DNA from: Ulvibacter sp. MAR_2010_11
GTDB taxonomy: Bacteria > Bacteroidota > Bacteroidia > Flavobacteriales > Flavobacteriaceae
NCBI RefSeq assembly: GCF_002813135.1
Contig: NZ_PHTY01000001.1
Location: forward strand, 925,501 to 989,500
Reading direction: 5' to 3'
Length of the DNA: 64,000 nucleotides
Shown: piece after piece, positions 18,646-27,230 of the stretch
How positions within the stretch are numbered: the stretch's first letter is position 1
Layout: each line of letters starts with the position of its first letter
The notes under the pieces: generated by a model
What the model was told of the DNA's origin: nothing
Database searches by the model: none
The model's input: the letters and a program-made list of their open reading frames with translations, nothing else
Translations under genes and position numbers: made by a program

Positions 18646-18751
18646 TAAAATAGTTGTTTTTTCCCAATAGTAGCCTACAATTGCCATTGCACGGGAATTG
18701 TTAATTATTAGCTAAATCTATAATGCTATAAGCTTAAATTCCTTTTTAGGG

Positions 18752-18783
18752 TATGGTTTAACGTCCCATTTAACGTATATTTG
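18752..18783 (+). promoter_or_regulatory. Promoter of the suf operon
   Basis: TATG at 18752-18755 (one mismatch to TTTG), a 20-nt spacer and an exact TATATTTG at 18776-18783. The inferred leader is about 25 nt before the ATG at 18813. No IscR- or Fur-like palindrome was recognised in the 167-bp gap. Confidence 0.55.
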
Positions 18784-18812
18784 CACTCTAATTTAGAACT
18801 AATCTATATTAA

Positions 18813-19142
18813 ATGATTAAAGTAAGTGATACTGCAAAATCGAGAATTTCGCAACTCATGTCCGAAGGTGGATACGATGTTGGGAACGATTTTGTGCGCG
18901 TAGGCGTTAAAAGCGGAGGTTGTTCCGGCTTGTCTTATGAGCTTACCTTCGACAAGGCTTTGGGAGATAGCGATAAACTTTTTGAAGACAACCCGGTAAA
19001 AATTGTTGTGGACAAAAAGAGTTTTTTATATCTCGTTGGAACTACTTTAGAATATAGCGGAGGCCTTAACGGAAAGGGATTTGTATTTAATAATCCAAAC
19101 GCTAACCGAACTTGTGGTTGTGGAGAAAGCTTTTCGCTTTAA
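18813..19142 (+). CDS. sufA: A-type iron-sulfur carrier (SufA/HesB/IscA-like)
   Basis: 109 residues with the three conserved cysteines of A-type carriers: C37 in SGGCSGLSY and the C-terminal pair C101 and C103 in TCGCGESF. These carriers accept Fe-S clusters from the SufBCD scaffold and pass them to apo-proteins. It is the first gene of a complete suf operon, 19 bp before sufB. Confidence 0.93.
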   Translation: MIKVSDTAKSRISQLMSEGGYDVGNDFVRVGVKSGGCSGLSYELTFDKALGDSDKLFEDNPVKIVVDKKSFLYLVGTTLEYSGGLNGKGFVFNNPNANRTCGCGESFSL

Positions 19143-19161
19143 CAAATGTTGAAAAAGAAAA

Positions 19162-20610
19162 ATGGGTAAGTTTACTGAAGACGATTTAAAGAAAGAACTC
19201 GAGACCAAAGAATATGAATACGGTTTCTATACCGATATAGAATCGGAAACATTTCCTATTGGTTTAAACGAAGATATTGTTAGGGCAATTTCTAAAAAGA
19301 AAGAAGAACCCGATTGGATGACGCAATGGCGCCTTGAAGCATTTCGATATTGGCAAGAAATGACTGAACCCGAGTGGGCAAACGTAACATATCAAAAGCC
19401 GAATTTTCAGAATATTTCCTACTATTCGGCGCCTTCCAAAAAACCTAAATACGACAGCATAGATGAAGTAGATCCAGAATTATTGGAAACTTTCAAAAAA
19501 CTGGGTATTTCGTTGGATGAGCAGAAAAAACTGGCGGGAGTTGCGGTCGATATCGTGATGGATTCTGTTTCGGTTGCCACCACTTTTAAAGATACTTTGG
19601 CTAAAAAAGGAATCATCTTTTGTTCCATTTCCGAAGCAATTAAAAAACATCCCGAATTAGTTAAGAAATATATTGGCAGTGTGGTTCCTCAGCGCGACAA
19701 CTTTTATGCGGCCTTAAACAGTGCTGTTTTTAGTGATGGCTCCTTCTGTTATATCCCGAAAGGCGTTCGTTGCCCTATGGAATTGTCTACCTATTTCAGA
19801 ATCAATCAGGCCGGAACCGGTCAGTTTGAAAGAACGCTGGTAATTGCAGACGAAGGAAGTTACGTTAGCTATTTGGAAGGATGTACTGCGCCAAGTCGCG
19901 ATGAAAATCAGTTGCACGCCGCAGTCGTCGAATTAGTGGCTTTAGACAATGCCGAAATAAAATATTCGACCGTACAAAACTGGTATCCGGGAGGAAAAGA
20001 CGGTAAAGGAGGGGTTTACAACTTCGTAACGAAACGAGGTCTTTGCGAAACCGGAGCTAAAATTTCATGGACACAGGTAGAAACCGGAAGTGCTATCACC
20101 TGGAAATACCCTAGCTGTATCCTTAAAGGTGATAACTCCATAGGTGAGTTTTACTCGATTGCGGTAACCAATAATTACCAGCAGGCCGATACAGGAACCA
20201 AGATGATTCACTTGGGAAAAAACACGAGAAGCACCATTATTTCTAAAGGAATTTCGGCCGGAAAATCTCAAAACAGCTACCGAGGCTTGGTAAAAATTAG
20301 TCCGAACGCAGACAATGCTCGTAATTTTTCGCAATGCGATTCGTTGTTGATGGGTAACAATTGTGGGGCTCATACCTTCCCCTATATTGAAGTAAAAAAC
20401 AAATCGGCTCAGATAGAGCACGAAGCTACCACGAGTAAAATTGGGGAAGACCAAATTTTTTATTGTAATCAGCGAGGTATTAATACCGAAAAAGCCATCG
20501 CTTTAATTGTAAATGGTTTTAGCAAAGAAGTGTTGAACAAGCTTCCTATGGAATTTGCCGTAGAGGCACAAAAACTACTGGAAATAAGCCTCGAAGGCTC
20601 AGTTGGATAA
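19162..20610 (+). CDS. sufB: Fe-S cluster assembly scaffold SufB
   Basis: 482 residues, normal SufB length. SufB is the scaffold subunit of SufBC2D on which clusters are built in the cytoplasm. The conserved core is clear, including [19 protein letters not shown] and the C-terminal block [20 protein letters not shown] followed by FYCNQRGI. Several cysteines used for persulfide and cluster handling are present, including one in SRDENQ-flanking EGCTAP. It is followed after 18 bp by an unrelated lipoprotein gene before sufC. Confidence 0.96.
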   Translation: MGKFTEDDLKKELETKEYEYGFYTDIESETFPIGLNEDIVRAISKKKEEPDWMTQWRLEAFRYWQEMTEPEWANVTYQKPNFQNISYYSAPSKKPKYDSIDEVDPELLETFKKLGISLDEQKKLAGVAVDIVMDSVSVATTFKDTLAKKGIIFCSISEAIKKHPELVKKYIGSVVPQRDNFYAALNSAVFSDGSFCYIPKGVRCPMELSTYFRINQAGTGQFERTLVIADEGSYVSYLEGCTAPSRDENQLHAAVVELVALDNAEIKYSTVQNWYPGGKDGKGGVYNFVTKRGLCETGAKISWTQVETGSAITWKYPSCILKGDNSIGEFYSIAVTNNYQQADTGTKMIHLGKNTRSTIISKGISAGKSQNSYRGLVKISPNADNARNFSQCDSLLMGNNCGAHTFPYIEVKNKSAQIEHEATTSKIGEDQIFYCNQRGINTEKAIALIVNGFSKEVLNKLPMEFAVEAQKLLEISLEGSVG

Positions 20611-20628
20611 AAAAAACAGCGTATTGTT

Positions 20629-21024
20629 ATGAAAAAAATCTTTTTACTATTTGCACTTTCATTAGTTCTTTTTTCTTGTAAAAATTCGGAAGAAAAAAAT
20701 TCGGAAGACACTGCTTCGGAAGTTTTAGGCCCGGTTCAGGTGTATCGTGGTGAATTTATTTATATGGCCGATGCGGCTGTATTAAAGGGATCCGATTTTA
20801 TCTACGGTGTAAAAATGGACGACATGGCAGCGAAACTTGGAGAACAGGTTAAACCCGTAAAAAAGGAAGAATTTGATATGGTAGAAGTAACGGTAAAAGG
20901 CGCTCTATCACCTAAACCACAGGGCCAAGAAGGCTGGGATCATATTCTAACCATCACAGAAATAATCAAAGTAAGCAATACACCGGCACAAGCCGATGTA
21001 AAAATCGAAGAAAAGAAAAGCTAA
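20629..21024 (+). CDS. Lipoprotein inside the suf operon (NlpE C-terminal-like?)
   Basis: 131 residues, lipobox at about C17 (LVLFSCKNSEE), then a short acidic linker. The segment YRGEFIYMADAAVLKG followed by YGVKMDD and a GQEGWDHILTITEI strand resembles the OB-like C-terminal domain of the copper-stress lipoprotein NlpE, though I cannot confirm this by alignment. It lies between sufB and sufC with gaps of 18 and 2 bp, so it is co-transcribed with cluster assembly. An envelope sensor or metal-related role is inference. Confidence 0.7.
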   Translation: MKKIFLLFALSLVLFSCKNSEEKNSEDTASEVLGPVQVYRGEFIYMADAAVLKGSDFIYGVKMDDMAAKLGEQVKPVKKEEFDMVEVTVKGALSPKPQGQEGWDHILTITEIIKVSNTPAQADVKIEEKKS

Positions 21025-21026
21025 GC

Positions 21027-21779
21027 ATGCTACACATTAAAAATTTGCACGCAGGTGTCGAGGAAAAAGAAATACTTAAGGGTATTAATCTGGATGTTAA
21101 AGCCGGAGAGGTACACGCTATTATGGGACCTAACGGCTCCGGAAAAAGCACCTTGGCCTCTGTTATTGCAGGAAAAGAAGAATTTGAAATAAGCAAGGGA
21201 GAACTCACGCTTTTCAATCAGGATATCACCGAACTGGATCCCGAGGAAAGAGCTCATAAGGGCGTCTTTTTATCGTTTCAGTATCCCGTCGAAATTCCCG
21301 GAGTAAGTGTCACCAACTTCATTAAAACCGCAATCAACGAAACGCGTAAGGCAAAAGGCTTGGAAGACATGCCTGCCGGCGAAATGCTGAAATTAATCAA
21401 GGAGAAAGCGGATATGTTGGACATCGATCGTAAATTTTTATCCAGATCCTTAAATGAAGGGTTTTCAGGAGGAGAGAAAAAGCGAAACGAGATATTCCAA
21501 ATGGCGATGCTGGAGCCGAAGTTGGCTATTTTGGACGAAACAGATTCGGGATTGGATATCGATGCCTTGAAAATTGTCGCCAACGGAGTTAATAAATTGA
21601 GAAACAAAGACAATGCTGTGGTGGTTATTACCCACTATCAGCGTTTGCTGGATTATATAGTTCCCGACTTTGTACACGTGCTTTTGGACGGTCGAATTGT
21701 AAAATCGGGAGGAAAAGAGTTGGCGCACGAACTGGAAGAAAAAGGCTACGACTGGATTAAAGAAGAAGTAAACGCCTAA
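21027..21779 (+). CDS. sufC: Fe-S cluster assembly ATPase SufC
   Basis: 250 residues of ABC ATPase fold. Walker A is GPNGSGKST (34-42), the signature is FSGGEKKRNE (about 146-155) and Walker B is LAILDETDSGLD with the Suf-type TDSGLD D-loop. SufC drives conformational change of the SufBC2D scaffold. It starts 2 bp after the lipoprotein stop. Confidence 0.97.
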   Translation: MLHIKNLHAGVEEKEILKGINLDVKAGEVHAIMGPNGSGKSTLASVIAGKEEFEISKGELTLFNQDITELDPEERAHKGVFLSFQYPVEIPGVSVTNFIKTAINETRKAKGLEDMPAGEMLKLIKEKADMLDIDRKFLSRSLNEGFSGGEKKRNEIFQMAMLEPKLAILDETDSGLDIDALKIVANGVNKLRNKDNAVVVITHYQRLLDYIVPDFVHVLLDGRIVKSGGKELAHELEEKGYDWIKEEVNA

Positions 21780-21802
21780 CAAGCATTTCGAAAATTGAAA
21801 AC

Positions 21803-23119
21803 ATGAGTTTAAAAGAAAAAATACTTTCCTCTTACATTGCTTTCGAAGACAATTTGGAAGACGATTCGCCTATTCACGATCTTCGGAATGACGCTATTAA
21901 AAATTTTGAAGAGAAAGGATTTCCAACAAAAAAAGAAGAAGCCTGGAAGTATACGTCTTTAAACGCCATCCTAAAAAATGACTACGACGTTTTTCCGAAG
22001 CAACTGGACAAAACTATAGAATTTAAGGACGTTAAAAAGTACTTCCTGCACGATATAGACACCTATAAAATTGTGTTTATTGACGGAGTGTATAGTTCTT
22101 TTCATTCTGAAACCACTCACGATAAGTTGGATGTTTGTTTAATGTCTTCGGCACTAAACAAGCCAAAATACAAGCCCGTTATTGAGGCTTATTTTAACAA
22201 AGCAGTAATGGACGATAGTCTTACTTCTCTAAATACGGCATTTGCCAAAGAAGGAGCTTACATTCATATTCCGAAGCATAAAGAAGTTGAAAAGCCTATT
22301 GAGATTATTTACTTTTCAACAGGAAATGAAGCGGCTATGTTTTTGCAACCCCGAAATTTAATTGTGGTTGGAGAAAATGCGCATGTTCAAATTATTGAAA
22401 GACATCAAAGCCTTTCAGAGAATAACGTACTAACAAATGTAGTTACCGAGATTTTTGCTGAAAAAAGAGCCTATGTCGACTATTATAAAATTCAGAATAA
22501 TGTCGCTACGGCTTCGTTAATCGATAACACTTATATTTCGCAGGAACGCGAAAGTAATTGTAACGTTCACACCTTTTCATTTGGCGGAAACCTCACCCGA
22601 AACAACCTTAACTTTTTTCAAAGAGGAGAGCATTGCAATTCAACTTTAAAAGGGGTTACCATTCTGGAAGACAAGCAGCATGTAGACCATAACACTTTGG
22701 TACATCATATTGCACCTAATTGTGAAAGTCATCAGGACTACAAAGGAATCTTTGCCCAAGCTTCAACAGGGGTTTTCAATGGAAAGATTGTGGTCGAAAA
22801 AGACGCTCAAAAAACGGATGCCTTTCAGCAAAATAACAATATACTGGTGGACGATAAAGCGACCATCAATGCAAAACCTCAATTGGAGATATTTGCAGAC
22901 GATGTAAAATGTTCACACGGTTGTACTATTGGTCAGCTGGATGAAGACGCCTTGTTCTATATGCGGTCCCGTGGAATTGCCAAAAAAGAAGCCCGCGCCT
23001 TGCTTATGTATGCCTTCGCAAACAATGTTTTGGAAAGCGTTAAGATTCCTGAACTTAAGAGGCGAATTAACAAGTTGATTGCCAATAAAATTGGAGTCAG
23101 TTTAGGCTTCGAAGTCTAA
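21803..23119 (+). CDS. sufD: Fe-S cluster assembly protein SufD
   Basis: 438 residues. SufD is the SufB paralogue in the SufBC2D scaffold and is needed for iron entry. The C-terminal beta-helix shows the conserved order FNGKIVVEKDAQKTDAFQQN, KPQLEIFADDVKCSHGCTIG and FYMRSRGI. The histidine and cysteine in CSHGCT are the conserved pair of the family. Position between sufC and sufS fits. Confidence 0.96.
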   Translation: MSLKEKILSSYIAFEDNLEDDSPIHDLRNDAIKNFEEKGFPTKKEEAWKYTSLNAILKNDYDVFPKQLDKTIEFKDVKKYFLHDIDTYKIVFIDGVYSSFHSETTHDKLDVCLMSSALNKPKYKPVIEAYFNKAVMDDSLTSLNTAFAKEGAYIHIPKHKEVEKPIEIIYFSTGNEAAMFLQPRNLIVVGENAHVQIIERHQSLSENNVLTNVVTEIFAEKRAYVDYYKIQNNVATASLIDNTYISQERESNCNVHTFSFGGNLTRNNLNFFQRGEHCNSTLKGVTILEDKQHVDHNTLVHHIAPNCESHQDYKGIFAQASTGVFNGKIVVEKDAQKTDAFQQNNNILVDDKATINAKPQLEIFADDVKCSHGCTIGQLDEDALFYMRSRGIAKKEARALLMYAFANNVLESVKIPELKRRINKLIANKIGVSLGFEV

Positions 23120-23142
23120 TTTTAATCATTTTTAGCTTTCTC

Positions 23143-24360
23143 ATGGCATTCGATGTTCACAAAATACGAACCGATTTTCCTATCCTGCATCGCGAGGTAA
23201 ACGGACATCCTTTGGTGTATTTGGATAACGCCGCCACTTCGCAAAAACCGCAACAGGTTATAGATAGTATTGTAGATTATTACTCTAATTACAATGCAAA
23301 TATTCACCGTGGTGTGCACTCATTGTCTCAGGAAGCTACCAATGCGTACGAGGCAGCCCGCAAAAAGATTCAACTTCATTTTAACAGTAAACACAACCAC
23401 GAAATACTATTCACTTCGGGAACAACACATGGAATAAATTTGGTGGCTAATGGATTTTCTTCGCTACTCAAATCGGGGGATGAAATTATTGTCTCGGCTA
23501 TGGAACACCATTCCAACATTGTGCCTTGGCAAATGCTATGTGAACACACAGGCGCTGTTTTAAAAGTGATTCCCATGAACGAGGAAGGCACTTTGATTCT
23601 TTCAGCATACGACAAACTACTCTCACAAAAAACGAAGCTGGTCTTTGTAAATCATATTTCCAATGCACTGGGAACAATTAATCCCATTAAAACTATTATT
23701 GAGAAAGCACATGCGTTTGGTGCGGCGGTTTTAATAGATGGAGCTCAATCCTGTTCTCATATAAAACCCGATTTACAAGAATTGGACGTAGATTTTTATG
23801 TTACATCTGCTCATAAAATGTGTGGCCCGACCGGAGTAGGTATTTTATACGGAAAAGAAGTTTGGTTGAATAAACTTCCGCCATATCAAGGAGGTGGAGA
23901 AATGATTAAGGAGGTTACTTTTGAAAAAACCACTTATGCAGAATTACCGCATAAATTTGAAGCAGGCACACCAAATATTTGTGGGGGAATTGCTTTTGGA
24001 GCTGCAATTGATTATCTTAACACTATTGGTTTTGATGCCATCGAAGCTTATGAAAAAGAGTTATTAAACTATGCAACCCAACAATTGCTTGCGATTGAGG
24101 GATTAAAAATTTACGGAACCGGTTCTGCCAAAACATCGGTGATTTCTTTTAATATAGAAGGAATTCATCCTTATGACATCGGTACAATTGTTGACAAACT
24201 GGGAATAGCGGTACGCACCGGACATCATTGTGCGCAACCTATAATGGATTTTTACAAAATTCCGGGAACTGTCCGTGCTTCCTTTGCATTTTACAATACT
24301 ATGGAGGAAGTGGACAAACTGGTTGAAGCCGTGACAAAGGCTAAAAAAATGCTCACTTAA
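23143..24360 (+). CDS. sufS: Cysteine desulfurase SufS
   Basis: 405 residues of class V aminotransferase fold. The PLP lysine is K225 in TSAHKMCGPTG and the catalytic cysteine is C363 in RTGHHCAQP, the SufS/CsdA type with the short active-site loop. It removes sulfur from cysteine and hands it to SufE, encoded two genes downstream. Starts 23 bp after sufD. Confidence 0.96.
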   Translation: MAFDVHKIRTDFPILHREVNGHPLVYLDNAATSQKPQQVIDSIVDYYSNYNANIHRGVHSLSQEATNAYEAARKKIQLHFNSKHNHEILFTSGTTHGINLVANGFSSLLKSGDEIIVSAMEHHSNIVPWQMLCEHTGAVLKVIPMNEEGTLILSAYDKLLSQKTKLVFVNHISNALGTINPIKTIIEKAHAFGAAVLIDGAQSCSHIKPDLQELDVDFYVTSAHKMCGPTGVGILYGKEVWLNKLPPYQGGGEMIKEVTFEKTTYAELPHKFEAGTPNICGGIAFGAAIDYLNTIGFDAIEAYEKELLNYATQQLLAIEGLKIYGTGSAKTSVISFNIEGIHPYDIGTIVDKLGIAVRTGHHCAQPIMDFYKIPGTVRASFAFYNTMEEVDKLVEAVTKAKKMLT

Positions 24361-24370
24361 AAAAAATGTT

Positions 24371-24805
24371 ATGAAAAAATTGATTCTATTGTTTACTATT
24401 TCCATTGCTCTTATGAGTTGTGACGAAACTAAAAAGGTAATTGATGTGGCCGGTAGCGTTCAGCTTTCCGGAACTTACAATGTTACTTCTATTGAGGGAA
24501 AAAATGTGGCCACATTGGCCGATAAGAAAGCATTTATAACCTTTGCCGCTCTCGACAAGACTATTCGGGGAAATACAGGTTGTAACGACTTTTTTGGCAG
24601 CTACACCCTCGATCTATATGCGTTGTCATTTAGTGGAGTTGGTTCGACCAAAATGTATTGTGAGGAGCCGGTAATGACTACTGAAAGAAATTTTATGCAA
24701 GCGCTTAACAACACAGGATCCTATGGAATCCAGGAAAATGTGCTTACGCTCTACTCAAAAACAGACCGAAGCGTTTTGCTTACCGCTAAAAAAGAAACAA
24801 ATTAA
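24371..24805 (+). CDS. META-domain lipoprotein in the suf operon
   Basis: 144 residues with a lipobox at C17 (ISIALMSCDETK). The rest fits the META/HslJ fold: SGTYNVTSIEG, TIRGNTGCNDFFGSYTLD, then STKMYCEEPVMTTERNFMQAL. META/HslJ lipoproteins are linked to envelope stress and novobiocin resistance in other bacteria. It ends 1 bp before the sufE start, so it is translationally close to it. It is the second lipoprotein gene set within this operon. Confidence 0.85.
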   Translation: MKKLILLFTISIALMSCDETKKVIDVAGSVQLSGTYNVTSIEGKNVATLADKKAFITFAALDKTIRGNTGCNDFFGSYTLDLYALSFSGVGSTKMYCEEPVMTTERNFMQALNNTGSYGIQENVLTLYSKTDRSVLLTAKKETN

Positions 24806-24806
24806 G

Positions 24807-25232
24807 ATGACTATTGAGGCCATACAAGAGGAATTAATTAATGAATTCGCACTTTTCGATGATTGGATGGAAAAGTATGAATATATGATAGACCTGGGAA
24901 AAACACTCCCTCTTATTGACGCTTCCCTTAAAACTGATGATAAATTAATAAAAGGATGTCAATCTAAAGTCTGGCTGCATTCCGAATTAAATGGTGACAA
25001 AATCGTATTTACCGCCGATAGTGATGCCATAATTACCAAAGGGATTGTGGCTATTTTAATACGTGTGTTCTCCAATCAAAAACCGGAAGCTATCGTAGCC
25101 GCCAATACTGACTTTATAAACGAAATAGGCCTGACAGAACATTTATCACCTACCCGCGCAAATGGATTGGCGTCGATGATTAAGCAAATGAAATTGTACG
25201 CTGTAGCCTATCAGGCACAACTTAAAAACTAA
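24807..25232 (+). CDS. sufE: Sulfur acceptor protein SufE
   Basis: 141 residues from the ATG at 24807, which is preferred over an upstream in-frame ATG inside the META gene. The sulfur-accepting cysteine is C51 in LIKGCQSKVWL, matching E. coli SufE. The C-terminal block LSPTRANGLASM is also family-typical. SufE takes persulfide from SufS and passes it to SufB. Confidence 0.95.
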   Translation: MTIEAIQEELINEFALFDDWMEKYEYMIDLGKTLPLIDASLKTDDKLIKGCQSKVWLHSELNGDKIVFTADSDAIITKGIVAILIRVFSNQKPEAIVAANTDFINEIGLTEHLSPTRANGLASMIKQMKLYAVAYQAQLKN

Positions 25233-25236
25233 AAAA

Positions 25237-25566
25237 ATGGCAACAACAACCCCTGTAGACACCACCGAACTGGGAGAAAAAATTGTAAAGGTCCTTAAAA
25301 CCATTTACGACCCGGAAATACCTGTCGATATTTATGAATTAGGATTGATTTATGATGTTTTCGTAAACGAAGATTTGGAAGTAAAAATTCTAATGACGCT
25401 CACCACTCCAAATTGTCCGGTCGCCGAAACACTACCTGTAGAAGTAGAAGACAAAGTAAAATCTATTAAATTGGTGAAGGACGCAGAAGTTGAAATTACC
25501 TTTGATCCGCCGTGGACTCAGGATTTAATGAGCGAAGAAGCCAAATTGGAATTAGGCATGCTGTAA
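25237..25566 (+). CDS. SufT-like MIP18/DUF59 Fe-S maturation factor
   Basis: 109 residues. The core DPEIPVDIYELGLIYDV and MTLTTPNCPVAETLP, with the reactive cysteine in TPNCP, is the MIP18 (DUF59) domain used by SufT and cytosolic Fe-S targeting factors. The C-terminal VEITFDPPWTQDLMS is also diagnostic. Last-step cluster delivery is inferred from the family and its place at the end of the suf operon. Its TAA overlaps the next ATG by one base. Confidence 0.93.
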   Translation: MATTTPVDTTELGEKIVKVLKTIYDPEIPVDIYELGLIYDVFVNEDLEVKILMTLTTPNCPVAETLPVEVEDKVKSIKLVKDAEVEITFDPPWTQDLMSEEAKLELGML

Positions 25567-26072
25567 TGAAAGAGGAGATTATAAATAGAGTCGCCAACAG
25601 TAAACTCGTTACGCTCGACTTGGAAGATTTTTATCCGAAGGGAGAACGCATTAGTATTGATATCTCCCAATGGTTGTTCGAAGGGATTGTGTTGAAGGAA
25701 AAAGACTTTCGGGAGGCTGCAAACACACATGATTGGTCGCAATATTCAGGTTGTTTTGTAGCGCTTTACTGCAGTACCGAGGCTATTATTCCGGGCTGGG
25801 CATATATGTTTTTATCTCTTAAATTAGCTCCTTTTGCTGAAAAAACTACAGTGGGAACGCTGGAAGAACTCGAAACTGTTTTATTTTCCGAAATAATTGA
25901 AAATATGCCGGTCGATTCTTATACCAGTAAGTCTGTGATCATTAAAGGATGTTCGCATAAACCTATTCCTGCTTCCGCCTATGTGCTGTTAGCGCAAAAA
26001 CTTCAGGCGGTGGCACAAAGTATTATGTACGGGGAAGCCTGTTCTTCAGTTCCATTGTACAAAAAAAAGTAA
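25566..26072 (+). CDS. DUF2480 family protein
   Basis: 168 residues from an ATG that overlaps the preceding stop (TAATG), a sign of translational coupling. The sequence LEDFYPKGERISIDISQWLF, CSTEAIIPGWAYM and VIIKGCSHKPIP fits the Bacteroidota-specific DUF2480 family, which I recall as a usual companion of suf genes. No catalytic motif is evident; conserved cysteines in CSTE and GCSH may matter for cluster work, which is inference. Confidence 0.85.
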   Translation: MKEEIINRVANSKLVTLDLEDFYPKGERISIDISQWLFEGIVLKEKDFREAANTHDWSQYSGCFVALYCSTEAIIPGWAYMFLSLKLAPFAEKTTVGTLEELETVLFSEIIENMPVDSYTSKSVIIKGCSHKPIPASAYVLLAQKLQAVAQSIMYGEACSSVPLYKKK

Positions 26073-26185
26073 GTTGTTTATCGAAAATGTAGTGTTGCAT
26101 ATCGAAAGCACAGTTATCCCGGTGTGCTATTTTTTCAGAAAGAAGAAAGTAAGCCTTAAATTTGTCCCGTATAAAACTCTAACGA

Positions 26186-27106
26186 ATGAAAAAACTGACC
26201 TATCTACTTGTATTTTTTATTTTCCCTACTCTTCTTTTTGCGCAGGACAGCGATGAGAAAGAACCGCCAAAGGACGGTTGGGTAAAGACAGGAAATGTGT
26301 CCTTATTATTTAGTCAGGCAGCATTTAACGAAGAATGGACAGGAGGCGGAACTTCCAACTATTCGGCGAATTTGAATCTTACATACGATTTCAACTACCG
26401 TCAAGGGAAGTTAGTTTGGGACAACCGTATCGTTGCCGATTACGGTATTACCAAATTAAAAGATCAGGAATTTTCCCGAAAGACAAACGATCGTTTAGAA
26501 TTAAACTCGCTTGTTGGGAAACAAATAAATGAAAGCAACTGGTATTACTCTTATTTCCTTAACTTCAAAACTCAAATTACTTCCGGATATGTGTATGGTG
26601 AAGTCGATGCCGGTAATGAAACTCGAACCGAAGTAACCAAGTTTTTATCACCGGGCTATATTCAAACGGGACCCGGAATGCTCTGGAAAAAAAGTGATAA
26701 TTTAAAAGTTAATATCTCCCCTGCAACTGCGAAACTCATTATTGTAAGTAGTGATTTTACCGATGTTGGACCAGATCAAGCGCTTATTGACGCCTTTAAT
26801 GAAGCAGGTGGATACTTTGGGGTGGAAGCGAATGAAACAACTCGTTTTGAGTTTGGAGCCTCGGTTTCGGCATATGCGAAGACAGATTTAATGAAAAACG
26901 TTACAATGGAAAACGTTTTAAATCTCTACTCAAATTACCTGGAAGATCCTCAAAACGTGGATATAGATTACACCCTTAATTTGATGCTGTCTGTAAACAA
27001 ATACATAACAGCGAATGCAACTTTACAAGCTATTTATGACGACAATGCCGTACAAGGTTTCCAAATTAGAGAAGCTTTGGGTATTGGAGTGACATATGGA
27101 TTTTAA
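26186..27106 (+). CDS. DUF3078 family outer-membrane-type protein
   Basis: 306 residues with a signal peptide (LVFFIFPTLLFAQ). The mature part alternates polar and hydrophobic residues as in a beta-barrel, with NVSLLFSQAAFNEEWTGGG at the N-terminus, and ends in an aromatic residue (GVTYGF), as outer-membrane barrels do. I recognise the pattern as DUF3078, common in Bacteroidota and without known function. A strong terminator follows at 27203. Confidence 0.85.
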   Translation: MKKLTYLLVFFIFPTLLFAQDSDEKEPPKDGWVKTGNVSLLFSQAAFNEEWTGGGTSNYSANLNLTYDFNYRQGKLVWDNRIVADYGITKLKDQEFSRKTNDRLELNSLVGKQINESNWYYSYFLNFKTQITSGYVYGEVDAGNETRTEVTKFLSPGYIQTGPGMLWKKSDNLKVNISPATAKLIIVSSDFTDVGPDQALIDAFNEAGGYFGVEANETTRFEFGASVSAYAKTDLMKNVTMENVLNLYSNYLEDPQNVDIDYTLNLMLSVNKYITANATLQAIYDDNAVQGFQIREALGIGVTYGF

Positions 27107-27140
27107 TACCCGAATTGATTGATTAAGTAGTAGCGCTAAA

Positions 27141-27169
27141 TTGGACCGATCGATGTTTTTATATCTTTG
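27141..27169 (+). promoter_or_regulatory. Promoter-like element in the DUF3078-hflX gap
   Basis: TTGG at 27141-27144, a 17-nt spacer and an exact TATCTTTG at 27162-27169. No gene starts downstream on this strand before the terminator at 27203, so it could drive a short RNA. Confidence 0.4.
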
Positions 27170-27202
27170 GTTAGTTAGTTTCGAAAGGTTCAAGCTACTG
27201 CG

Positions 27203-27230
27203 AAAAGCCGTCTTAATTGACGGCTTTTTT
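27203..27230. terminator. Bidirectional intrinsic terminator between DUF3078 and hflX
   Basis: AAAAGCCGTC (27203-27212) and GACGGCTTTT (27219-27228) form a perfect 10-bp stem with a TTAATT loop. A and T runs on both sides let it serve both convergent genes. It touches the hflX stop codon. Confidence 0.9.

Noticed and set aside
20065-20454. Minus-strand 129-residue open frame
   Set aside because: It lies fully inside sufB on the other strand; sufB is unmistakable and the antisense frame has no recognisable features.
26074-26256. Short plus-strand frame between DUF2480 and DUF3078 genes
   Set aside because: It runs into the DUF3078 signal peptide in another frame and has no protein-like pattern.
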